Source of the DNA: Peptococcaceae bacterium UBA7185
Lineage (GTDB): Bacteria; Bacillota; Peptococcia; Peptococcales; Peptococcaceae
Length of the DNA stretch: 12,798 nt
Assembly (NCBI GenBank): GCA_002491065.1
Contig: DKVF01000024.1
Coordinates: 11,605-24,402 of the forward strand
Direction: 5' to 3'
A model generated the notes under the pieces. The model was given only the letters and a program-made list of their open reading frames with translations, had not been told where the DNA came from and searched no databases. A program made the translations under genes and the position numbers. Below are positions 7,137 through 12,798 of this stretch, piece after piece (within the stretch, counting starts at the first letter, position 1; every line of letters starts with the position of its first letter).

Positions 7137-8351
7137 ATGGACACAAAACAAAATATTGCAAAACAGAAATTTTTGGGAATGAAGGGACTGGTTTTATTTA
7201 TCACACTGATGAATATGTTTATTCCTCTTTCCACCGATTTATATTTACCGGCGTTGCCGACGATGAGTACATATTTTCACGTATCCAGCGCTCTGACCAA
7301 TTTAACGCTAGTCAGCTTCTTTTTTTTCTATGCAGTAGGTACACTGTTTTGGGGTCCTATGAGTGATAAATACGGTCGTAAAAAAATTCTGCTCATCGGC
7401 ACTATTTTTTATGTATTTGCCAGCGCAGCGTGTGCTGTCTCGCTTAATGTATATATGCTGATTGCTGCTCGTATTGTACAGGGCATTGGCGCGGGCGCTA
7501 TTACGGCGGTTTCCATGGCGCTGATTAAAGACTGTTTTTCTGGCAAGCAGCGGGAAACGATTTTAGCCATCGTGCAATCTGTTGCCGGCTTGGCACCAAT
7601 GATTGCACCGGTTTTAGGGGCGATTTTGTTACAGTTTACTGACTGGCGAGGTTCCTTTATTGTATTAACAGTAGTGGGATTACTTTGTTTATTATTGGCC
7701 TTTTTATATCAGGAAACATTGTCTGATGAAGAACGTTATGAAGGAACGGTTTTAGGCTCTCTGGGCAGACTGGTTGCAGTGGGCAAAAATATTGGCTTCT
7801 TGGTTCCCTGTATTATTTTCTCTCTGTACAATTTAGCTTTTATGGGATACATCGCAATGTCCTCTTATATTTATGTAGATGTGTTCGGGTTGTCTGAACA
7901 ACTGTACAGTTATTTCTTTGCCGCCAATGCAGCGCTGTCTATGATTGGGCCGATGCTGTATGTGCGTTTTATGACCGGGTTTGACAAGAAAAAGTTTGCC
8001 TTGACTTGTTTTGCTCTGTATGCCATTTGCGGTATTTTTATTGTAGTGTTGGGCGGTAATGCGCCATTTCTGTTCTGGCTGGGTTTTGCCCCTTTCTCTT
8101 TAGTCGGCACCATTACCCGTCCCTTTGGCACCAACATTATGTTGGACCAGCAAAGTGGAGATACAGGTTCGGCGTCTTCGCTGATTAATGGTGTGGCAAC
8201 CGTTCTAGGAAGTATAGGGATGATGTGTGCTGCGATGTGGGGCAATATTGTGGCTGGTCTGGGAATTATGATCTGTCTGACAGGCATCGTTAGTATTCTA
8301 GGATGGCTTCTACTAATGCGCTCATCGGTTCCCTGTCGTGGTGTGAAGTAA
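7137..8351 (+). CDS. MFS exporter, Bcr/CflA drug-resistance type
   Basis: This 404-residue inner-membrane proton antiporter has about twelve hydrophobic segments. Family landmarks are STDLYLPALP in the first segment (residues 32-41), the MFS motif A GPMSDKYGRKK (73-83) between segments 2 and 3, APMIAPVLG in segment 5 (153-161) followed by DWR (169-171), and RPFGTNIML (328-336) with ASSLING (346-352) in segment 10. The frame opens at a GTG at 7125, but that GTG overlaps the ribosome site AAGGAG, so the ATG at 7137 is chosen (11-base spacer). It follows a terminator and should start its own transcript; TGTTAAAAT at 7069-7077 could be an extended -10 but has no good -35. The MBL gene 77 bases downstream is likely co-transcribed. 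Relatives export drugs or small organics; export of phenolics or sulfate esters here is only a guess from position. Confidence 0.9.
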   Translation: MDTKQNIAKQKFLGMKGLVLFITLMNMFIPLSTDLYLPALPTMSTYFHVSSALTNLTLVSFFFFYAVGTLFWGPMSDKYGRKKILLIGTIFYVFASAACAVSLNVYMLIAARIVQGIGAGAITAVSMALIKDCFSGKQRETILAIVQSVAGLAPMIAPVLGAILLQFTDWRGSFIVLTVVGLLCLLLAFLYQETLSDEERYEGTVLGSLGRLVAVGKNIGFLVPCIIFSLYNLAFMGYIAMSSYIYVDVFGLSEQLYSYFFAANAALSMIGPMLYVRFMTGFDKKKFALTCFALYAICGIFIVVLGGNAPFLFWLGFAPFSLVGTITRPFGTNIMLDQQSGDTGSASSLINGVATVLGSIGMMCAAMWGNIVAGLGIMICLTGIVSILGWLLLMRSSVPCRGVK

Positions 8352-8428
8352 AACGATTTGCGAGAAGCAGAACGGGTATCGTATCTTGAAGATTGCTTTA
8401 TAAAAATTTGCGGATAGGAGGAATTTTT

Positions 8429-9232
8429 TTGGAACAGCTTACAGCATTGGGCACGGGATATGCCGTGGCCACAAAATGTTATACGACATGTTTTGCATTA
8501 TCCTGCGGGCAGGAGTATTTTATGATAGACACCGGGGGCGGCAGCGGTGTGCTTACCAATTTGGAGCGTGCCGGAATTGGCGTAGAGCAGATACATCATA
8601 TCTTTTTGTCCCATTGTCATACGGACCATGTGATGGGTGCAGTATGGATGATTCGTTTTATTGGGCATAGTATGGAGCGGGGCTCATATCAGGGCGAGCT
8701 GCATTTGTACTGCCATAAGGATATTGCCGAAGGACTGCTGCAAATGTGCCGATTTATGCTGCCGCCGCGTTTATTGCTGCTGTTTGGTGAGAAAATTATT
8801 TTTCATGATTTGTGCGATGGCTTGGCGTTTGATATTTTAGGAAGGCATACCGTATTTTTTGACACCCATAGCAAGAAAACGATGCAGTATGGGGTAAAAG
8901 TGACGCTGCAAAACGGAAAATCTCTGGTATATCTAGGAGACGAGCCTTATCGGGAGGAATGTGCGTCTTATGCAGCTAACGCGCATTATTTGATGCACGA
9001 AGCGCTGTGCTTAGAGAGTCAGGAGGAGCAGTTTCATCCTCATCGCATTCAGCACAGCACTGTAAAAGATGCTGCCTGCTGCGCGGCGCAGCTGGGCGCG
9101 CAAAATCTTATTTTGCATCACACTGAGGATCATCAATTGGTATTGCGTAAAGAAGCTTATACCGCAGAAGCGCGGCAATATTTTTCCGGCGGAATTTATG
9201 TGCCCGATGACTTGGATACGATTCTGTTGTAA
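8429..9232 (+). CDS. Metallo-beta-lactamase-fold hydrolase, RNase Z/arylsulfatase-like
   Basis: The 267-residue product is a metal-dependent hydrolase, probably cytoplasmic as no signal peptide is seen. It carries the zinc motif H62-C-H64-T-D66-H67, an aspartate in LGDE (D171), a histidine in QHSTVKDA (H209) and a candidate in FDTHSKK (H147) followed by YGVKV. The HST-x3-AA...LILHH ending resembles RNase Z-type proteins, a branch that also contains the AtsA-type arylsulfatases and phosphodiesterases. The start is TTG at 8429, because AGGAGG (8416-8421) lies 7 bases before it; an in-frame TTG at 8393 would put the ribosome site inside the gene. It follows the MFS gene by 77 bases and is closed by a terminator at 9309-9350. 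The fold is certain. It is too short to be a confident tRNA-processing RNase Z, and the neighbouring sulfotransferases make a sulfate-ester hydrolase attractive, but this is inference. Confidence 0.85.
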   Translation: MEQLTALGTGYAVATKCYTTCFALSCGQEYFMIDTGGGSGVLTNLERAGIGVEQIHHIFLSHCHTDHVMGAVWMIRFIGHSMERGSYQGELHLYCHKDIAEGLLQMCRFMLPPRLLLLFGEKIIFHDLCDGLAFDILGRHTVFFDTHSKKTMQYGVKVTLQNGKSLVYLGDEPYREECASYAANAHYLMHEALCLESQEEQFHPHRIQHSTVKDAACCAAQLGAQNLILHHTEDHQLVLRKEAYTAEARQYFSGGIYVPDDLDTILL

Positions 9233-9308
9233 AAGACAGTAGATAAAAGAAGTGGTGTCTGTAAAGAAAAAATGTCATAATCATAATTTGCGTAAGGTAA
9301 ATGGCGCA

Positions 9309-9350
9309 AAAAATGCTATGCAAGAGTTTTATTCATTGCATGGCATTTTT
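9309..9350 (+). terminator. Terminator after the MBL-fold gene
   Basis: AAAAATGCTATGCAA (9309-9323) pairs with TTGCATGGCATTTTT (9336-9350) over 15 positions with one T-G wobble and a 12-base loop. The right arm ends in T5, and the left arm starts with A-run, so it could work in both directions. Confidence 0.8.
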
Positions 9351-9377
9351 GATTTTATGCAGAAAATAAAAATGAAT

Positions 9378-9407
9378 TTTCTATATGGTAAGTAGTTTTT
9401 ATAGAAA
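9378..9407. promoter_or_regulatory. 8-bp inverted repeat upstream of the DUF1848 gene
   Basis: TTTCTATA (9378-9385) and TATAGAAA (9400-9407) form a perfect dyad with a 14-base spacer, about 70 bases before the DUF1848 start. A possible -10 TAAAAT follows at 9419-9424, so the dyad would cover the -35 region, fitting a repressor or activator site. No matching regulator is next to it. Confidence 0.35.
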
Positions 9408-9479
9408 GTTGTATGTGATAAAATCAAGTAAGAAAGCGCATGATGAAATGTCGGGAAACAGTAGAATGGAGGTAGAAAA

Positions 9480-10421
9480 ATGATCATCAACACAGGGGCT
9501 CGGACAGATACCGTCCAGTATTATACGGAATGGCTTTTGAATCGCTTTTCAGAAGGCTATGTACTATCGCGCAATCCGTTATTTCCAAACAAAGTGACAC
9601 GTTATGAATTGAACCCGGACACGGTGGATTGCGTTGTTTTTTGCTCAAAAAATTACAAACCTATTCTGCCGCGCCTGCATGAGATTACAGACCGGTTTCC
9701 TACCTATTTTCACTATACGATTACCGCTTACGGAAAGGACATCGAGCCTGGCGTCCCAAGCATAGAGGAAAGTATGGAAACTTTGATAAAATTATCGGAA
9801 ATGGTAGGAAAGCAGCGTGTCGCCTGGAGATACGACCCTATCTTGCTGACAAAGGAATATACTATTGAGCGGCATTTGAAAACCTTTGAACGTATGACCA
9901 AAGTATTAGTCCCTTATATAGACCGCTGCGTTTTCAACTTTGTGGAAATGTATAAAAAAGTGCAATACAATATGCCGGAGATTATTCCCTTGTGCGAACA
10001 GGATATGGACACGCTGGCGCAGGGGTTGGGCGCCGTCGCACAAAAATATGGCATGCACATTCAGACCTGCGGAAAAAACGGAGATTTTTCTCGTTATGAC
10101 ATCTATCCTTCCGGCTGTATAACTCTTGATATTTTGGGTAGTGCCAACGGGATTGTTTTTAAAGATTTAAAACATAAAGGTGCCCGGGAGGGTTGTCAAT
10201 GTATCGAGAATCGGGATATAGGAGCTTATGATACCTGTATGAATGGCTGTAAATACTGCTATGCAAATAAAAACCCGCAGAAAGCATTTGAAAACTACAA
10301 ATATCATGACAAGCATTCTCCTTTGCTGCTTGGCGCAATCAAGCCGAATGACACCATTATACAGGGCGCGCAAAAGTCTTTTCTGAAACGTAATGATAAA
10401 AAGAAAAACGAACATGCGTGA
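9480..10421 (+). CDS. DUF1848 family protein with C-terminal Fe-S-type cysteine cluster
   Basis: This 313-residue protein belongs to a widespread family of unknown function. The start carries the family pattern (INTGARTDT, YYTEWLLNRFSEGYV, RNPLF) and later VVFCSKN (52-58) and WRYDPI (116-121), in a probable TIM-barrel-like body. The C-terminus has C239-x-C241, then DIGAYDTC (246-253), then C257 and C260, so C253-x3-C257-x2-C260 matches the spacing of the radical-SAM cluster motif, though placed near the C-terminus. This suggests a 4Fe-4S cluster and perhaps SAM or redox chemistry; neither is demonstrated. GGAGG (9468-9472) is 7 bases before the ATG. It is flanked by hairpins at 9309-9350 and 10482-10542 and looks monocistronic. 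The family call is firm and the function unknown. Confidence 0.88.
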   Translation: MIINTGARTDTVQYYTEWLLNRFSEGYVLSRNPLFPNKVTRYELNPDTVDCVVFCSKNYKPILPRLHEITDRFPTYFHYTITAYGKDIEPGVPSIEESMETLIKLSEMVGKQRVAWRYDPILLTKEYTIERHLKTFERMTKVLVPYIDRCVFNFVEMYKKVQYNMPEIIPLCEQDMDTLAQGLGAVAQKYGMHIQTCGKNGDFSRYDIYPSGCITLDILGSANGIVFKDLKHKGAREGCQCIENRDIGAYDTCMNGCKYCYANKNPQKAFENYKYHDKHSPLLLGAIKPNDTIIQGAQKSFLKRNDKKKNEHA

Positions 10422-10481
10422 ATCAATCGTCAATATAATTGATGTGAAAAAGACTGGAGATATTAAAATAGGCAACTTGTC

Positions 10482-10542
10482 ATAATGCAGTACCCACTAA
10501 GAAACAATTGTTTTTCAGTGTGTACTGCATTATAATGTTTTT
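10482..10542 (+). terminator. Long near-perfect hairpin, likely terminator of the DUF1848 gene
   Basis: ATAATGCAGTAC (10482-10493) is exactly complementary to 10522-10533. After one mismatch, CACT pairs with AGTG, and the core AAACAATTGTTT is itself a palindrome, so nearly the whole 52 bases fold into one stem. The stem is followed by AATGTTTTTA. It stands 60 bases after the stop. Its length and symmetry also fit a small palindromic repeat. Confidence 0.65.
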
Positions 10543-10576
10543 ATTGGCAAATATAAATTGAGGGGGAGGACTGATT

Positions 10577-10819
10577 ATGAAAAAAATGTCGCCTAAACGG
10601 GTACATCTGTATTCTTTACTTATTCTTGCTGCCGGAGCAGCTTTGGGGGCAATCGGTGCCCTTTCTGAAATAAAACTTTTGGCAATCCTAGGAATCACAT
10701 TATTAATTGGGGATATTGTTTTTCGTATTGCTTGCTATAGATGCTCGTATTGTGGCAGATACCTTGACAGAAGCAGGGGAGAGTATTGTCCTTATTGCGG
10801 CAAGGAACTTAATTATTAA
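10577..10819 (+). CDS. Small membrane protein with C-terminal double-CxxC zinc ribbon
   Basis: The 80-residue product has a basic start (MKKMSPKR), two hydrophobic segments (about 11-29 and 33-52) and a cytoplasmic-looking zinc ribbon: C56-x2-C59 (CSYCG) and C71-x2-C74 (CPYCG), with an extra C53. GGAGG at 10565-10569 is 7 bases before the ATG, a good ribosome site, and the Gly/Ala-rich helices and paired cysteine knuckles show real coding constraint. Terminator-like hairpins on both sides suggest a single-gene unit. Similar small zinc-ribbon membrane proteins are common in Bacillota and mostly uncharacterised; I cannot assign a function. Confidence 0.8.
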   Translation: MKKMSPKRVHLYSLLILAAGAALGAIGALSEIKLLAILGITLLIGDIVFRIACYRCSYCGRYLDRSRGEYCPYCGKELNY

Positions 10820-10877
10820 TATTCTCCTATCCTGCAAATATTTTCTTTGAAGGTGTCATAGTGGGTTACATAGTATA

Positions 10878-10925
10878 AAAAGGGCAAGGCCAACCATTGC
10901 GGTTCGTCTTGCCTTTAACTTTTTT
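10878..10925. terminator. Bidirectional terminator between the zinc-ribbon and GNAT genes
   Basis: AAAGGGCAAG (10878-10887) pairs with CTTGCCTTT (10908-10916) with one bulged G, and an inner AACC/GGTT stem lies in the loop. Rightward the stem is followed by AACTTTTTT. Leftward the strand runs into CTTTTTATAC. It therefore can end the zinc-ribbon transcript and the minus-strand GNAT transcript. Confidence 0.7.
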
Positions 10926-10973
10926 AGGAATGAACTATGACAGCAAATGCCAACTATTTCGACAAACCGGAAT

Positions 10974-11459
10974 TTATCTATTTTTCATAATTAATTCTTT
11001 ACATTTCCATTCTTCACCCAGAATACAATATTTTTCTGTTGTATCAAGAACTACATCACGAAAACCGACTGCTTTGTAACAGTAATACGCAGAAAGATTA
11101 TTCTCAAAAACACCCAGTGATGCCTTTTTTGCTCCATATATCTCAAATACAAATTTTAGACCCAACTGGAGCATAGCTTTTCCATAGCCTTTTCCTCTCT
11201 TGTGAGGATTTACAATAACAAATCCAAAGCGTAATTCATCCAATGATTCATTAGGGTTTCTTAGTGTAAAAAAACCAACAAGTCCTGTTTCGTCAAATGC
11301 AGTAAATGGCATTAGAGATTCCACAGCACAAAATTCATTTTGTGTTATAGGATAATTGCCGAGTATACCTGCACTCCATTGATAAAATGTTTTTTCATCT
11401 TGACACCATGATAATATCGTATCTGCATCCGAAGCTTTATATGGTCTTATTCTAAGCAT
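10974..11459 (-). CDS. GNAT-family N-acetyltransferase
   Basis: This 161-residue acetyl-CoA-dependent acyltransferase has a typical full family length. The acetyl-CoA loop is R88-G-K-G-Y-G93 after the strand FGFVIVNP (78-85), and the second conserved block is NLSAYYCYKAVGF (121-133). The opening MLRIRPYKASDADTILSWC resembles the RimJ/RimL-like branch. GAGGG lies 7 bases before the ATG, and a good promoter is seen at 11492-11520. The substrate (protein N-terminus, amino acid, antibiotic) cannot be told. Base composition is clearly AT-richer than the sulfotransferase genes. It is divergent from the broken XRE gene. Confidence 0.9.
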   Translation of the reverse strand: MLRIRPYKASDADTILSWCQDEKTFYQWSAGILGNYPITQNEFCAVESLMPFTAFDETGLVGFFTLRNPNESLDELRFGFVIVNPHKRGKGYGKAMLQLGLKFVFEIYGAKKASLGVFENNLSAYYCYKAVGFRDVVLDTTEKYCILGEEWKCKELIMKNR

Positions 11460-11491
11460 ATTTTTCCCTCACAAATTCTAGTTTGGCGTAA

Positions 11492-11520
11492 AGTATAGCA
11501 CAAAGACAACTAGCGTTCAA
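11492..11520 (-). promoter_or_regulatory. Promoter of the GNAT gene
   Basis: On the minus strand TTGAAC (11515-11520) and TATACT (11492-11497) are exactly 17 bases apart, with the predicted start near 11485 and a leader of about 25 bases before the ATG. Confidence 0.65.
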
Positions 11521-11571
11521 CCCTTATTGCCTTGAGTTTCCGTGGTAATCGTTAGTGTTGTTTTGCTTGTG

Positions 11572-11595
11572 CAACTATTGGTTGCGTAATAGTTG
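11572..11595. promoter_or_regulatory. 8-bp inverted repeat, candidate operator between GNAT and XRE genes
   Basis: CAACTATT (11572-11579) and AATAGTTG (11588-11595) form a perfect dyad with an 8-base spacer, about 25 bases upstream of a TATAAT at 11621-11626 that precedes the XRE gene. The size and position suit a dimeric repressor site, perhaps for the XRE protein itself or for the nearby MerR-type regulator. Confidence 0.4.
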
Positions 11596-11648
11596 ATAAC
11601 ACGTAACCAGAGATTTAAGTTATAATTTCAGTGAAAGGAGGGAATAGC

Positions 11649-12164
11649 ATGGCACTAAGCGAGAATATTAAGGAAAGACGCGTACAGCTAAAATGTCTCA
11701 AGAGAACATAGCAGACCAGTTGGGGATTAGCCGACAAGCTGTTGCAAAATGGGAGTCAGGAAAGAGTGAGCCAACAGTGGCTAATTTAGCAGAGTTAGCG
11801 TCATTGTTTGAAATGAGCATTTCAGAACTTATTGACACTAAAAAGTATGCCGAGGAACGGGATGTACAGACACAAAAATGTGATGACAAGCAACGAAATT
11901 CCAAAATGCTTTTTGGACGTTGGGGAGCTGTGGCACTAATAAACGCTGGTTGGAATGGCTATTCTTCGGGGCTGTATGGTACACTATTATTGGTTAGCAA
12001 TTTTAGTGATTGGTCTTGTTATGATTTTTTCCATTTTCTTTTTACCACATATCATTTCACTGGAACAAATTGGAGTAAATTATTTTCTTGCAGACATTGT
12101 TACTGCAATCTGCGCCATTATATTAAGTTTGAAATATTGGCGATATATATGGAAAGTCAAATAG
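11649..12164 (+). pseudogene. XRE-family regulator with two membrane segments, broken by two frameshifts
   Basis: The ATG at 11649 has a strong ribosome site (AAAGGAGGG, 6-base spacer) and starts the familiar MALSENIKERRVQLK. One base then appears to be missing from the AAAA run at 11690-11693, and the next frame continues with MSQENIADQLGISRQAVAKW, the XRE helix-turn-helix. That frame runs to about 11983 (GRWGAVALINAGWNGYSSG), after which the first frame resumes with YYWLAILVIGLVMIFSIFF and a second hydrophobic segment ending WRYIWKVK before TAG at 12162. The whole would be about 171 residues: an HTH, a linker and two to three membrane helices, known as a membrane-linked XRE layout. Either the gene is decayed or two indels are sequencing errors; an ATG start at 11693 would be a false truncation. 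TATAAT at 11621-11626 is a likely -10. The unit converges with the MerR-type gene. Confidence 0.8.
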
Positions 12165-12219
12165 AATAATAAAACCAAGTGAGTAACCAGGAGAGAAATC
12201 CTAACGTACTGTCACCTTA

Positions 12220-12798
12220 CTATTCTGATTTAACGGGTATTTCAATTTGTGTGATATACTCATCAATACTGTCAATGACAAGTTCATTGATACCTGTTTC
12301 ATAGGCAAAGCCGTATAATGAAAGTCCTTGTTTGTCTACATAAGCAAGGATTTCTTTATATTTATCAGAGATATTATCCCAGCTTCCTTTACAGAAAGCA
12401 CGAAGATAAGTTCCGGCGGGTTGCAAGTGAAGTCCTTTTTTGGATATTGGATAGGGCATTTCAATGTAAAGGGCTGTATACTCGTCAAATTTTCCCTGTA
12501 AAAGATTTTCAACAGGAATCATTGAGCCATAAGAAGCATCATGCAAGCGATGAAGCTGATATTTTTTTGTTTCGGCAATGACTTGTCCAATCTCTTTTTC
12601 AAAAGACGTATTTGTACTTACATCAACAGACACAAGATAGCAACTTTGTTTTTGCACAAAGCTAATGGTGGATATATCCAAAGAACACAGCATTTCTATA
12701 TTACGTTGGTGATTGGATAAAATCTTTTGTATGGATTTTAAATGGGAAATCGTCTGGTTTAATTCTGCAATTTTTTCTGGTTCTACAATAAATGTTGG
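12220..12798 (-). CDS. MerR-type regulator, C-terminal part with GyrI-like effector domain (N-terminus beyond window)
   Basis: The frame is open to the right edge, so only the last 192 residues are present; the ATG at 12693 is internal. The first ~35 residues are a helix with a heptad-like pattern (ELNQTISHLKSIQKIL), matching the dimerisation coiled coil that follows a MerR DNA-binding domain. From about residue 45 to the end is a GyrI/BmrR-like ligand-binding domain: SCYLVSVDV, then ASYGSMIP, YTALYIEMPYP, PAGTYLRAFCKG, a helix, and GFAYETGINELVID. Such regulators activate efflux or detoxification genes on binding lipophilic compounds. The DNA-binding half is inferred, not seen; a stand-alone GyrI-like protein with a helical start is less likely. 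Confidence 0.78.
   Translation of the reverse strand, partial: PTFIVEPEKIAELNQTISHLKSIQKILSNHQRNIEMLCSLDISTISFVQKQSCYLVSVDVSTNTSFEKEIGQVIAETKKYQLHRLHDASYGSMIPVENLLQGKFDEYTALYIEMPYPISKKGLHLQPAGTYLRAFCKGSWDNISDKYKEILAYVDKQGLSLYGFAYETGINELVIDSIDEYITQIEIPVKSE

Noticed and set aside
8393..8428. Earlier TTG start for the MBL-fold gene
   Set aside because: It would place the ribosome site AGGAGG (8416-8421) inside the gene; the TTG at 8429 has correct spacing.
10480..10698. 72-codon minus-strand frame
   Set aside because: It covers the palindrome and is antisense to the zinc-ribbon gene; no motif is seen.
10897..11079. 60-codon plus-strand frame
   Set aside because: It starts inside a terminator hairpin and runs antisense into the GNAT gene, with no ribosome site.
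11688..11695. Programmed -1 frameshift in the XRE gene
   Set aside because: The GCTAAAA run does not fit the X-XXY-YYZ slippery pattern, and a second unrelated frameshift is present, so mutation or sequencing error is more likely.

Overview
The window looks like chromosomal DNA of an anaerobic, low-to-mid GC Bacillota, plausibly a gut Negativicutes or Clostridia. The evidence is near-consensus AGGAGG ribosome sites 6 to 8 bases before most starts, TTG and ATG starts, many U-tailed hairpin terminators, a cell-wall amidase with a stalk-type domain plus SH3b repeats, and a DUF1848 protein. No rRNA, tRNA, CRISPR array, transposase or phage gene was seen. The genus cannot be fixed from sequence alone.

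Layout. Positions 1-1747 hold the 3' part of a secreted N-acetylmuramoyl-L-alanine amidase, closed by a strong terminator. Positions 1748-2096 contain no confident gene, but do contain a near-perfect sigma-70 type promoter, a possible 38-residue ORF and a 15-bp hairpin. A LysR regulator (2097-3095, minus) is divergent from two arylsulfate sulfotransferase genes (3425-5350 and 5506-6954, plus). The 329-base divergent region 3096-3424 holds promoters in both directions and an 11-bp inverted repeat. A terminator ends the sulfotransferase pair. Next come a Bcr/CflA-type MFS exporter (7137-8351) and a metallo-beta-lactamase-fold hydrolase of RNase Z/arylsulfatase-like type (8429-9232), probably one transcript, then a terminator. 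A DUF1848 protein (9480-10421) and a tiny membrane protein with a zinc ribbon (10577-10819) follow. The right end is visibly AT-richer: a GNAT acetyltransferase (minus), an XRE-type regulator broken by two frameshifts, and the C-terminal part of a MerR-type regulator with a GyrI-like ligand-binding domain (minus, runs off the edge).

How it may work together. The core at 2097-9232 reads as a sulfate-ester or phenolic-compound module: a LysR sensor controls two PAPS-independent sulfotransferases that move sulfate between phenolic donors and acceptors, with an exporter and a possible esterase/sulfatase alongside. The striking point is that both sulfotransferases have in-frame stops just upstream of their starts and lack signal peptides, so they should be cytoplasmic, unlike the periplasmic E. 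coli AssT. The link of the MFS and MBL genes to sulfate chemistry is inference from adjacency only.
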